Source: Solea solea
Taxonomy: Eukaryota; Chordata; Actinopteri; Pleuronectiformes; Soleidae
Length of the DNA: 64,000 bases
Direction of reading: 5' to 3'
Assembly (NCBI RefSeq): GCF_958295425.1
Contig: NC_081151.1
Coordinates: 12,012,606 to 12,076,605, forward strand
Both the position numbers and the translations under genes were made by a program. Positions within the stretch are counted from its first letter, which is position 1. Each line of letters begins with the position of its first letter. Positions 47,762 through 59,110 of the stretch are shown one piece after another. A model generated the notes under the pieces. It ran no database searches, was not told where the DNA came from, and saw only the letters and a list, made by a program, of their open reading frames with translations.

Positions 47762-50190
47762 TCATTCCAATGTTTAGGGGCAGCTACAGCAAAGGTCCGA
47801 CCGCCCCAGGTTTTTAGTTGGGATTTTGGCACATCTAAATGCAGCCTCTTATTAGACCTCTGGGATGGAGTGTGAAGAAAAAGAAGTTCTGAGAGGAAAG
47901 ACAGTGCCAAACCATTAAGAGCTAAAACCAACAATACAATTTGGAGTCACTAGACAGATGACTGGCCTAAAACTATGGAGGACTGAAGTGCCAAAATTAA
48001 ATAAATAAATACACCGTTAAATCATTACTTAAATATGTCATTCATTAATTTGAAATGTAATTAAATACATAAATGTGTTATTAAATGTGTCATTAATTAA
48101 TTAAAATACCAATTCATTTTACGTAAAAAAACCCATATATAATTATTTCACTATTGAATTAATTATTTCATGGCCCTGTGTTGCAGTGCATCATGATTTT
48201 ATCTGTCAAACTCGCCCATCAAAGTCAGTGGGCAGGGCTAACACTGATCCAGTCTGATCCATTGCTTTGGTCTGAAATAGCATGCGTCTGTTGTGGCTGA
48301 GCCACCGGCGCTGGAGGAGTTCTGCTCCTCAATCAAATTAGCTGCTTCTCTCAGCAGCTCTGTTTGTCCTGCACCTTGCACACTGTCCCAACATTGAGGT
48401 TAGCAGGACATTCATTTTTAGTATCTAAACCAACATAGAGGTGAATAGCAGCACCCAGTGTATAGGAATGTGTTCACTAGCTCTGCATCAATCCATTATC
48501 TAGAATCGATTTGCCTTGACTTGATGTGCAGGGTAACCAATCAGGTGTTAGAAATCCACCCACTGACTTTGATGGGCGATAAAATAAATTCATGTTGCAC
48601 TGCAACACAGGGCAATGAAATAATGAATTAAATAGTGAAGTAATTATATTGTGTATATGTTTATATATGACACATTTAATGTATTTAATTCCAAGTTTAA
48701 TTAATTAATGACACATTTTAGTAATTGTTTAATGGTGTATTTATTTTTACATTACATTACATATACTTATTTATTTAATTTTCACACTTTCATTCCTCCA
48801 TATAAACCAACATAGAGGGAATTACAATAATCCAGCCAAGATGTTATAAAGGCATGGATTAGTGTCTCTAAAACCTTGTGAGGGAGATGGACCTTCACCT
48901 TGGCAATGAGCCTTCGTTGAAAAAAGCTTTACTTGACAACGGCAGATATATATTTGTTGATTTTGAAAGCACTGTCAAATTGCTTTTATCAGAAAGTACA
49001 GATTCTTGGGGCCAGAAAGTGTGGATTCTTTGGGCCAGAGGACCCAGTGCACCCACATCCACGCAAGCAGAGTGTCAAAACACATGACTTCTGTTTTATT
49101 TTCATCCATGAGTCATCCATGTTTTGACCTCTTGAATGCCATCCAGTATGGGCTGAATAGAGTCCCTGTTTCCTCATTTAAGTGGCAGATAATGTGTACA
49201 TGGTCAGCAAAACAATGGAAAAATACACCATGTTTTTGAAATATTGATCCCAGAGGCAGCATGTACAAAGAAAATAGTATGGGCCCTAACACAGAGCCAT
49301 GAGGTACAACACAAGTAAGAGGGGCCCTCTCAGATGAATAATCCCCTATTTGGAACAACTTAAATTCAACGCCTTTAATGCCAACACATTTTTCCAGACA
49401 GGACAGAAGGAAAGTGTAGTCAAAGGTGCCAAAGGCAGCAGTTAAAACCAGGAGGATCAATATGATCACCAGAATCAACAGTTAAAATTAAGTCATTAAA
49501 AATCAATTTCAGTGCTATGACAAGGTTTAAAACTGGAATGAAACTTCTTGATCTTCAATCTTACCTTACCTGTCTGAAGCTGAAGGTGAACTACTTTTTC
49601 CATTATATTGGACAAAACAATTAAAAAAAAACAATGTTTTTGCAGATTTTACAGATGTCTGATAGGTAGATTCAGTTCAAGTTCAAATGACACTTGGAGT
49701 TTGTCCTTTTTCCAGCGTCTCTCCGCCTGTCGACATATTTGTCTGAGAGCACGAGTTGAGTTGAGCTCTGAAAGTGCCTTAGTGCGTTTCCCCCTCAGAG
49801 GGGCAATACCAGCACGGAGCCAAGTCTCAGTCAGGAGCATGAAGTCCAGCTCACAGGATGTAAAGATGTGTGCTTTCCCCGTCTTCTATGATGTTTCTTC
49901 CCGGGGATGATCGCAAGATAAACGATGCAGGTAGCCTGGGATATCAGACAGAAACGGGGCAATTTGTTGACTGATTACCCATGGCATCCCTGGACGACAT
50001 CAGTTCCTTAAAGGAGGCCTGGATATTTAGCAGAGCTTGACGATCATAGACCAGAATAATATATAGAATAACAGCGGGACAACAAAAATATAGAAACAAT
50101 GTGGAGACAAACAATAAGCAGAGGCAGCCAGACGCTGACAGACGGCTGGCCAAACACATTGGGGCGATCTTGGATTTTGTTAGGGAATGA
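47762..50190 (-). mobile_element. L2-type LINE remnant, internally deleted and split by a MITE
   Basis: Minus strand, N to C. LDFMLLTETWLRAG (about 49850-49805) is the start of an endonuclease, followed after a deletion by ALRQICRQAERRWKKDKLQV. Next come LSNIMEKVVHLQLQ and HSSFKPCHSTE, then the RT palm: LTAAFGTFDYTFLLSCLE, then PLTCVVPHGSVLGPILFSLY, then FHCFADH where F-A-D-D is usual, so the second catalytic Asp is lost. LETLIHAFITSWLDYCNSLY and VGL (about 48875-48805) run straight into a MITE. Beyond it are LALNGLALSFLSELL and GGRTFAVAAPKHWN (47930-47765), the C-terminus. About 50 codons near the MITE are missing. Stops and frameshifts occur throughout. The 5' limit near 50190 is approximate. 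Confidence 0.85.
47974..48802. mobile_element. Long-TIR MITE inserted in the LINE, TA flanks
   Basis: The two halves are diverged reverse complements for roughly 250 bp. The left starts TATGGAGGACTGAAGTG and the right, reversed, starts TATGGAGGAATGAAAGTG. Both continue with AAAATTAAATAAATAA, then a TGTGTCATTAATTAATTAAA-like block, then CCCTGTGTTGCAGTGCA and CGCCCATCAAAGTCAGTGGG. TA lies at each edge (47974-47975 and 48801-48802), consistent with a TA target-site duplication as in Tc1/mariner. No transposase is present. The long arms could form a large hairpin. Confidence 0.85.
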
Positions 50191-51255
50191 ATGAATGAAT
50201 GAACATTGTTGTCTCTGGATGTAAAAACACAAAGAAAAAAGTGTCCTGCTGTGAGGCTGCAGTGGTCAAATAGTCGTTTCTCAATGTATTTATTGAACAG
50301 GAAGGTCAATACCAGAGCATTATGTGTGAGTAGGTTCTGTGTGTTCCCTGTATCTAGGTGGTAATCCCCTGAATGTTATAGTGTGCACCTACAGTCATTT
50401 ATCAAAAGGTTTTTTTTGTTTGTTTCTATTTTTGTATCTATTTTTTATAATGCATAAAGGTATTTCATTTTTTTCTCCATTCTGGAAAATACTTGCATAC
50501 AAACCTGTCACAGCATACATAGCTGCATATTGAAACTACACACATTTGTTCTGAAACTCATTTTTTGACAAACTTGAAACAACTTTGAATTTACTGAAAA
50601 CATTACAGCTAGTGCAGGAATTAATTTGCAGTTTCTATTAACAAGCTGCCTTAACAAGCCAGCCCACGTGTGTTAGAACTTCTTTGGATCCCCGCTGACA
50701 AGTGAAAATTAATTTAGGAATATTTCAAATCTGAGAAGACCAACTGTTCACATTACCTGCTATTGAAAAGTGGAAAACAGAAGAAATCACAGCTGAAGAG
50801 AATTCTCATTCAGGGCCCAGGTTTAAAGGTGTGAGTTCATGTTAAAAGAAAATTGTCATTTCAGAGCAACTCATCTGAAATGATCCTGGAACATTGTGGC
50901 AGTTTAAAAGCAGTCACTTACCTGAAAACCTAGCGTAAACTGACAGCAAAACTGCTGGTGACTGTGAAGTGGCAGATCTGATAAAACATGTCCAATAGTG
51001 GCTGTTATCAATAGTGTGAATGGTGAATTGATTTGATTGACAAAGGAAAGAGTTTAGCTCAGAGTTTGTCAATTATTTTCCACAGGATGAAATGTTGAAT
51101 GAATAGTTATGTTAGTTATGTTGCAACATCTTTAGTTAACAATCTGATTTTAATTCATCACTAATTCCATAATTGCTGCACTAAATGTAATTAACATAAT
51201 TTCCTAAGTCACATGTATTGGTTTTGTTATGTGAACACACAAAAAATGTGTTGTA
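50191..51255. other. Non-coding DNA
   Basis: No gene recognised. The duplicated block containing HMG copy B begins near 51257 (CTCACTCACAGAACTT, compared with 38199 in copy A). Confidence 0.5.
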
Positions 51256-51423
51256 CCTCACTCACAGAACTTAATCATACTTAAACAAAATAATGATCAT
51301 TAGAGCTTGTCTTTTAGTGGATTACTAAATTATTACTTGCAGTGATATTTTATACCAACCTTTATGTGCAACAACAGTTCAGGCATGACGCAAAACGTTT
51401 TTTTTTCTTCCAAAAAACGATTG

Positions 51424-51429
51424 TTTATT
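51424..51429 (-). terminator. Possible polyadenylation signal of HMG copy B
   Basis: AATAAA on the minus strand, about 98 bp beyond the stop codon. The corresponding site in copy A has diverged. Confidence 0.45.
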
Positions 51430-51526
51430 GATATAGAAAATTAAATGGAAGACAAATGTACAGCAGCAATACAGTACAGTTCATTTGTAACAGGTTAAGG
51501 GAGTGCGTTGATGCAGGAGGGGCCAC

Positions 51527-52738
51527 TTAAATTGCTACTGGTGTGGGAATCTTCCTCCTAATCCTCTTCCTCTTTCTTCCATAGTTTTCTTTGGTCGACC
51601 ACTCAGGATACAGCTGCTCATGGAGATCCCTCAGTCTGTCTGCCTCCTGGAAATATTTGTTTTTCTCCTGCATAGGAAGGTGTGCCCACCTCTTCCCAAG
51701 CTCAGTGTTCACGATTGCACTGTCACGGACATTCAGCTCTGCGACCACCTTTAACCTCTGCTCCTGCCTGAATAGCATGAAGGCATTGAGTGGTTTCTTG
51801 ATGTAGGGTTTCTCGTTGACGTTCTTCTGGGTGGAACATTTTCTTCTCCGGGACGTGGGAGGATTTGGAGGAGGAACAGTGGGAACGAAAGTGGGAATGT
51901 AGCTCTCTTGTGGAAACGCATACACCACCTCGCCATTCACTGTTCCAACAGGAAACAAGTTCCCCTGTACACAATGCGGAAACATGACAGCAGACACGTT
52001 GTAGTTCTGTTCTTGATCTGGCTGGCTGCACATTTGAGCAGAAAAGGGCGGCGGGAGGAGGTCAATACATTGCTCTTCAGGGACGGTTGAGGGTGGTGGT
52101 GGGTGAAAATCACACAGCAACTCTTGAGGGACAGGAAGACAATTGGCTGGCTGTCTCCTCAGCTCCTCCAGCACTGCCTGGAGAGTGTCTTCTCGGTTGG
52201 GGTCACGCTCTTTAGCAGGGAGAGGAAGCTGGTCGGCTGTCTTTCCCAGCAGTGCCTCCAATGCCTGAAGAAAGTTGGGTATGTTTGGGTCACAGTCCTC
52301 AGCATTTTCAGTTAGCTGGTCTTTGGTCTCTCGCTTCACTGTCTCCACCATGAACTCAGGTCCATTGGGGTTACACTGTGGCTGTTCAGGGACAGGAAGC
52401 TGATCTTTAGTCTCTATCTTTATTGTCTTCACCATGAACTCAGGTCCATTGGCCTGTGGCCATTTAAGGACATTTAGCTGGTCTTTTGTCTCTCTCTGTA
52501 GTGTCTCACCCATAGGTTCCATTCTATTGGGGTTACACCATGGGTAAATAGGGACAGGTAGCTGGTTGACTGTTTCTTTCAGCCACACTTGTAAAAAATC
52601 CTGGGGAAGGTCTGGACCGTTAGGGTCAGGGACACTTAGATCATCATCCATCTCTACCCACATCGTCTCCATTGCCTGCAAAAGGCCTGGTCCATTAATG
52701 GCTTCTTCCAGCTCCTCTATCTCTGCAATGAAGTCCAT
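51527..52738 (-). CDS. TCF/LEF-like HMG-box protein, copy B (intronless)
   Basis: Single frame of 403 aa. The ATG at 52738 has A at -3 and G at +4; the TAA stop is at 51527-51529. Layout follows copy A: acidic N-terminus (1-38), tandem ~28-residue repeats (39-204), proline-rich middle with CDFHPPPP and GNLFPVGTVNGEVVYAFP (209-292), SRRRK (296-300), HMG box (313-381) with IKKPLNAFMLFRQEQRLKVV, and basic tail NYGRKRKRIRRK (385-396). It has fewer type-A repeats than copy A. It ends IPTPVAI where copy A ends FQ, because of a 7-nt length difference just before the stop. HMG residues differ at only a few sites (for example H/R, S/T, N/K and K/M). It is probably a nuclear DNA-binding paralogue. No beta-catenin-binding segment is visible. 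The symbol is left blank because the family member is not one I can name. Confidence 0.85.
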   Translation of the reverse strand: MDFIAEIEELEEAINGPGLLQAMETMWVEMDDDLSVPDPNGPDLPQDFLQVWLKETVNQLPVPIYPWCNPNRMEPMGETLQRETKDQLNVLKWPQANGPEFMVKTIKIETKDQLPVPEQPQCNPNGPEFMVETVKRETKDQLTENAEDCDPNIPNFLQALEALLGKTADQLPLPAKERDPNREDTLQAVLEELRRQPANCLPVPQELLCDFHPPPPSTVPEEQCIDLLPPPFSAQMCSQPDQEQNYNVSAVMFPHCVQGNLFPVGTVNGEVVYAFPQESYIPTFVPTVPPPNPPTSRRRKCSTQKNVNEKPYIKKPLNAFMLFRQEQRLKVVAELNVRDSAIVNTELGKRWAHLPMQEKNKYFQEADRLRDLHEQLYPEWSTKENYGRKRKRIRRKIPTPVAI

Positions 52739-53369
52739 GGTTCACACAGTGTTTCTTCAGCTTTGCAGGTGCTTAATCCATTTTCTTTTTACAAAAATGA
52801 AGGCAAGATGAGCTAAATGCTAGTCCTTTTCTAATAATATACAACAGGCCCTCCTCCAGAGGTTTCTGCAGTTCAAAGTCAGGTAGTGTGTTAACAGTAC
52901 ATGAAGCCTGTCTTTAATGGCTTTATTACAAAAGCACGACATCACAGAATCACTGAAAGTTGAATACAGACATTCCCATGAAAAATCTATTTAATATTTA
53001 ATTTTAATATTAAAATGTTTTGACCAGTCAGAGCATATCTTCTTCTTATCACAAAGTCCACATGAGGGATTTTCTATGTGCCTGCTGATTAATACAATTT
53101 CAACTGCCTTTGATTAACAGATGGTCAGATAGAAATCTTGAACGATAGGTAAAGAGCCATTACCAAACTGCTGTAGAAAGATCAAGGAACATGCTGTCAG
53201 GCTTCAACTGACTAGGCATTATGTGTGGCACACAGCCTTGCAGAGAGCAATGGTGCCCTTCACAGGAAAATATGTTTATATCTGCAGCTCTAGCATGGCT
53301 CTTCTTCTGTTAGGGTTTACTAGTGGTTGACAACCAGCTTACAGGTGCTTTACAACCATCTACTGGAGT
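52739..53369. promoter_or_regulatory. 5' flank of HMG copy B
   Basis: Alignable in patches to the copy A flank up to about 52940. No clear core promoter motif. Beyond that, non-coding DNA. Confidence 0.35.
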
Positions 53370-53667
53370 TCCTGAGTGGGGACCTTTTTCTTAAAATGGC
53401 AGGCAGACTGTACACTGGGAAGTTTAATGCTGGCCTCCACAGTTAGAAGTCATTCATCACATGTCTTCTCATCCTTCTGTATGACAACCCAAACCTCTTC
53501 AGTGCATCTTAAGTTTTTCACAGACAATGGTTTTCTTGTCTCCTCAGTCTCTCTTTATCACAGTTTGAAGTTCTCCTTCATTCTCATCCACATTCCTTAA
53601 TCCTTCTGGATACTTCTTCATCTAATAACTTCCTGCGGGCTATATACACTGAGAGGTGTAATGCTGT
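53370..53667 (+). repeat. One full and one partial copy of the ~230-bp repeat in tandem
   Basis: A block beginning GGCAGACTGTACACTGGGAA (53402) is followed by CTTCTCATCCTTCTGTATG and GAAGTTCTCCTTCATTCTCA. After about 232 bp the beginning recurs as GCGGGCTATATACACTGAGA (53635). The copy at 43.3-43.5 kb is in the opposite orientation. Confidence 0.65.
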
Positions 53668-55184
53668 TCAAAGTCTTTGTTATTTACCTTCTAGATACCC
53701 CCTCTCTCTCAACTGGGCTCTGTTTTGCTCCCTAGAGTATGCAGTGGACAGAGAGAGCAAACCTAGTTGGAAAAACAGCATTTTTAAACTTAATTTATAA
53801 TATATAATCTCTTTATTAATTCAACGCACGTCTGTCTGTCCGTCTTCTCATCTGTCTGCGCCCATTGACAGGTGTCAAAGCCATCAAAGGCAAGTTATTT
53901 GATGACTTTGAATGAAGAAAAGATTGTGAAATTCATGACCCATGTGACCTAAATGTCAACTGAGGCTTCACCTCACTGGCTTAGGGTGGTCTGAAAGATA
54001 AACCTAAAGAACAGAATTGGGCAACAATTTATTATTACATACCCATTATGGATCTTTTATAGACATAATATGGCCCCTAATCTTAACCAGTTTAAAAATA
54101 TGAGGCAGGACAGCGCATTCAAATCTTGTGTGTCTGTGTTATTGGCATAGCCAAGCAGAATGTCATAACTGGGCAATGTGTTCATGACGCCTTTAATGAA
54201 TTCTACTCATTTGCATACCTTTTCTGAGCCTGATACGCCAAGTCATTAACATTCATAAACCACCATGAAAATTAATGCACAGTAACTAATCTGCAGCTAT
54301 GATGTGTAAAATTGTTCCCCATTATTTGCATCAGTACTGAAACTCAAAGGCCTAAACAGCAACAATGGCAGAGCAATGACAATGCTTAGACATGACTGAT
54401 GGTGTTTCATTTTTGCTTCGAGTATCAAGGAGGCACAGGAGAGGTTGGAGAAGTCTTTTGGAATTGGAGGCTGTGATATGAAAAGGAAAGTGCTACTTCA
54501 TTGTGCTGAGCTGTCAGTCAGCTCATTGAGCCGAGACCCGAGGTTGCAAGTTTGCTGTGAGAGGCATAAACACAAAATCATAATGTGTCGTTGATGTGTC
54601 GAGCTCCAAATGTCACAATTTCTGCGGCTTTTTTTAGATGACAAGCACAGCCTCACTGTGACTTTTGCAAAAAGATCATCTGTTGTCAGAGAACATCTAT
54701 TTTTAAACAGCAGAGGAACATCAACTCTTACCATTCCAGCATCTTCGAACACACACTGCCACTGTGGAGACTGATGATCAATGGCACAAACTTCATCACT
54801 TAAAGCTCAGCAATGGGTGATGCATAACAGATAACCTAAACATAGCATTGTGCAGGCTAGAATATGTTGCTTTGTTTATTATTTCATGACCTTTGTCTTT
54901 TTTTTGTTGGTGGTATTGTGTCCTCCTGAGCACACAAAACCCTCAGGTGTAGACTGTTACTATTCTATGATTGATACTTTTTGTCCTTATTCATGGAAAA
55001 GTGGTGTTTGGCTGGTAGAGGAGCTGTGGGCAAGGTCACTGAAATCACAAGGACACCAGCCCTTAAGCTTCCTAAAACTGTGACAAGACAAAATTCACAT
55101 TATTGACTGTCCTTTCAATCTTGAGAGAAGGTCCATTAAGTATATACGTGGCAGTCCAACAGAAAGGCACCTGAGGACTTCTCA
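53668..55184. other. Non-coding DNA
   Basis: No gene recognised. A CTGTCTGTCCGTCTTCTC patch lies near 53830. Confidence 0.5.
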
Positions 55185-55320
55185 CTCACTCACTCACTCA
55201 TTTTCTACCACTTCATCCTCCACATAAGGGTAAGGGGAAACTGAAGCCAGATGGACAGGTCCATCGCAGGGCCACCACAAAGAGACAAACAACAATTCCC
55301 TCCCATACTCACACCCGGAG
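55185..55320 (-). mobile_element. SINE tail fragment preceded by (CACT)n
   Basis: CTCACTCACTCACTCACT, then TTTTCTACCACTTCATCCTC, CCATCGCAGGGCCACC and AGAGACAAACAACAATTC match the tail of the 35.5-kb SINE family in reverse orientation. Confidence 0.7.
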
Positions 55321-57669
55321 TAAAACTGAGGATTTATAAAACCATGAGCACACAAGTCCCACTCCAGATTGTCTTTATAAATCACAACCGTAGTCGTAAT
55401 GTGATGCAGCTTGACCAGAAAATCATAGAAAACGCAGAGAGAAGAGGAAGTTCACACTATCAAAAATCGAGTATTTTCAACAATATCGTCGTCACTTGTG
55501 TCAGAAAATGTGTCAGAGGGACAAAATGTGTCAGATGCTGTAAATGCAGAAGGTCAATGTTGCTGCTCCACAACAGCACAGACTTAAGTCCCGCTCCTCT
55601 GCACGCTGTGGGTTCAGGGGATATAGGCTATCCACCGTTTATAGGTATCCACTGTCGCCTGCAAGGTTAGTGAATGGTTCGAGGACATTTGTATTTGTAC
55701 GTACAGTAATCACATGTTGTAGAAGCCAGTTTATGTGCGCGCTGACGGTGGATCCAGTGTGGCACAGAGACCCAGCATTGCAACACGAGGAAGTCGGAAC
55801 CGGTTCACAATCCATTCATCATCACTCACCTGCAGATCTGACTGTTCTCTGAAAATTCTCTCCTTCTGAAGATTCCATTTGTATGATCGTCATCCTCTAG
55901 CGGAGACAAATAAACTATTTTTGGTTCATTGCACATTATGATGGTGTTCCTCTTTATTCTCTCCACATCTGATTGAATCCGATCGGCTCCAGTTGTAGGA
56001 ATTAATCCGATCATAACTGACAGACAGGTCTGCACAACAGTAATAATGATAATAATTAAAACATAATTACGCATTTGATTACAATATCTTGATATCTAAT
56101 GACTGTTACATTCTGCAAATTAAAAAAAACTTGTATCACACGGGGATGAAATTAAACTCCATCCTTCTGCCATCGGAGTCGCTGTTTCTCCTGTAAATGT
56201 GCGTATGCATGGGTCAGAGTTTCGCTAAAGGACCGCATGTTTCCCGTTAAGTTTGTTTATAAATTCCAAAGTTTGCGTAGAAAGTGTTGTACACCTTCTT
56301 TTGTGCCTCAGGACACATTTTAAAAGATACAAATTGGCCAGTGCCTAAATATACAGACATTAAAGGGGTTTACCAGCAGTGTAGAAAATATGTGGGTTAA
56401 AAAAACATGTAATTTGGATGTTATGTTATGGCAAATGTGAACGTGCAAAAAATTCACAGCATCAGGATTTTTACATTTTGCCACTCTCTGCCCATGAATT
56501 GATCGTGAGGGGAAAAAGGTTGACAAAAGGTCCGTTCTCCTGCGGCTGCATGTGACACTGTGTCAAGTGCACAGGGGTTAAAGAGAAAAGCTATGCCCCT
56601 CTCAAGACTGTCCTGAAACTGAAATTGTCTGGGTGCCCGTAAGGACATTAAAGTAAACTATGGATATTTTGGTGGCTCAGTGAGGGCAGAATTCCTTTTT
56701 GTGCTGTGGATGGAGAGAGTGAGGGAGGAGCAGAGAGGGAATGACAGCGAGGAACAGCTGGCTCAGTGGAGTGTGCATCTATAAAAAGTTAACCAGGCCG
56801 AGTCATGACACGTGGAGGCTAATCTGTTGATTTCCAAATAAAGAAATATTTGGCATTATTTTTCTGATAATGTTAATATATTTGGCCTTTGTGTCTCCTG
56901 TTGAATTACAGATCCCGATGATTCTTCCCTGAATACAGATCAGTCTGTGGATCAGTGACATTATTCCAAAATCAGATTAGTTAATTTAGTCCATATTGGC
57001 ACCCAGTGCAAACTCTGGATTGGATTTGATCCGATATCTCTAGAGATTGGCGGCATAAACATGCAGTTGATCAATCTGTAGGAATTATCTGTTGCTGTCG
57101 TGTCAACCAATCTAGGCTATTAAAAACTGAGGCTGTTGTGAAAGCACATTTTTCAATATGAATATGGTGTTCTTAATAAAGTGCTGAGCTAGGTGTAATA
57201 TAATAGTTTTTGGAAAATAATTACATTGATGTGGCATATTCACCTCTGCACTTAGATAGAAGAGAGTGCCCTGTAAATTAGATCCTTCAAACTACCATGT
57301 TACAAAAATGTTTGGCAGCCGTATCAAAAACCAAATGGAAAGTTGATATGTCACCGAAGCCCACTCAACAACTGATCAATGATTAAAGAGGCACACAGTC
57401 CCTCACTCTTACTCTCTCTGGTGGGTTGGGAAGTGTTTTTTTGTTGCTCTTTTATGTCTTTACTGACACAGTCCTTCTACTCGTGACACCTAAATTGTGT
57501 TTATGTGCTCCAGTCTTTCCTCCAGACACTTGTCTTGGAAAGTGGGTAGGCGCTGCGATATTATTTTGACAATGTGCTGATATAATCTTCATCATGAATT
57601 TTTGCCCTCTTAATGAAAAAGATGATTGATCCCTCCTTCACCTCTGCAGTGGGCCTTCCACCACCTCTT
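55321..57669. other. Non-coding DNA
   Basis: A 139-codon plus frame at 55251-55670 starts inside the SINE fragment and has no domain. No gene recognised. Confidence 0.5.
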
Positions 57670-57830
57670 CAAGGCTATATCAAATCAAATTGTATTTGTA
57701 TAATGCCAAGCAGCATGTGTTATCTCAAGACACTTTACATAATATGACAGAGACCTTACAACACTGTAGAGAGCTCAGGAACAGTTCACACAATGAGCAA
57801 GCACTCAGAAGAAAAAGCATATGTACATAA
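57670..57830. repeat. Dispersed fish repeat fragment
   Basis: ATCAAATCAAATTGTATTTG, CTCAAGACACTTTACATAAT and GACCTTACAACACTG are wording I associate with a common fish interspersed repeat. Class is not certain. Confidence 0.45.
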
Positions 57831-58453
57831 TACAGTTGTAAAGACAGTCATATTATTTTTTATAGTATGTTAGTGCTATTCATACTGCCAGTAGCATGAA
57901 TTGCAGTAACAAATTGTACTGTTATCAATTCTAATAACAATGAAACAATAATGATGACAAGATAATAGTCTCACATCTGGATTTCGATCCTGCAGCCCTG
58001 GAGTCATAGGTACCACATTTTTTCTTTAGTTATAATTAAAATATGATATGATATGTCTGTAAACATTATATTCAATATCTGCAAACTCACATGTGGTCAC
58101 CCATGGCCTCCACTGCCTCACATTCTATTTTTTCAGGCTCTGGGAACCACAAGTAAGCCTGAGAATTGATCTATTGGGATGGTGAGGTACAATCAGCTAT
58201 GGCTGGATGATTTGGGAAAATAATGTAATTGCATTTTTTTTAAAAACAAAATTACGCTTGGGATTTAAATAGATTTTTTTTTTCTTTTCTATGTTTTTCA
58301 CCAAACAAGACAATCAAGTTTTGCCTGATGCTGGTGTAAACAACATTATGAAAGTCATTAATAAAAACAAAAGACAATCTTAAAGTGCATATTGCAAAAA
58401 ATAGAATACCAAATCTGAGGCTTTAGCCCTCTGTATTCAGATAATATAGCCAT
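57831..58453. other. Non-coding DNA
   Basis: No feature recognised. Confidence 0.5.
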
Positions 58454-58921
58454 TGTGACGAATCAGTTTGGACCCAAGAACAGGCAGGCGAGGAGGCGGA
58501 GCAGTTTTAACAGTTTATTGATGAATGGAGAACAATGGAATAGTGTAGCAGGATGTAGATGGTGGTGACGGCAATCATTTCCAAGTGGTGGTGAAGGTAA
58601 GCGTCAGAGGCAGCATGCAAACGAGGGTGGGTCTGAGCACAAGAGGACACAGGATTTAGTTCACTGGCAAAAATACAAACAACAAGAAGACACCGGAGAG
58701 AGCAAAAACTCAAGAGGACTGTGATGTTACTGCTAAGAAGATTGTAACCAGCTGGCGATAAGTGACTCCAGACTCAGAAAATAAGAAGGCTGCTGTGATG
58801 AGGAAATCGAGGGCAGGTGTGCTCCTGACACAGGTGAGTTGATTGCATGCCACAGAGATGCAGGAGGGAAAGGAGGAAGTGCAGGACGAGACGCAGGAGG
58901 AAGCACGGGCGGAGCATGACA
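58454..58921 (-). mobile_element. Solo LTR (probably gypsy-type), 468 bp
   Basis: On the minus strand it starts TGTCATGCTCCGCCC and ends CGTCACA, giving TG...CA termini with a short TGT(C/G)A inverted repeat. A poly(A) signal AATAAA lies at 58519-58514, near the 3' end as in an R region. The flanks GCCAT (58449-58453) and GCCAC (58922-58926) differ by one base and fit a 5-bp target-site duplication. No pol or second LTR is nearby, so it is a recombination product. Confidence 0.75.
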
Positions 58922-59110
58922 GCCACTGTATTAAACATGTGACATGTACATCTACACACACACATCTCGGGCACTAGGGGGGTGTGGCTAATCTGATGAT
59001 CTGCCACTCTCCCCCTAATTTTATTGGATCTTCCCCCGCCATTTTAACTGCACACTAGATACCAACATACCCCATACCCCATATCACACATCACACACAC
59101 GCACACACCA
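58922..59110. other. Non-coding spacer with CA-rich tract
   Basis: CA/CCATA repeats (59060-59106) lead into the G-rich block. Confidence 0.5.
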
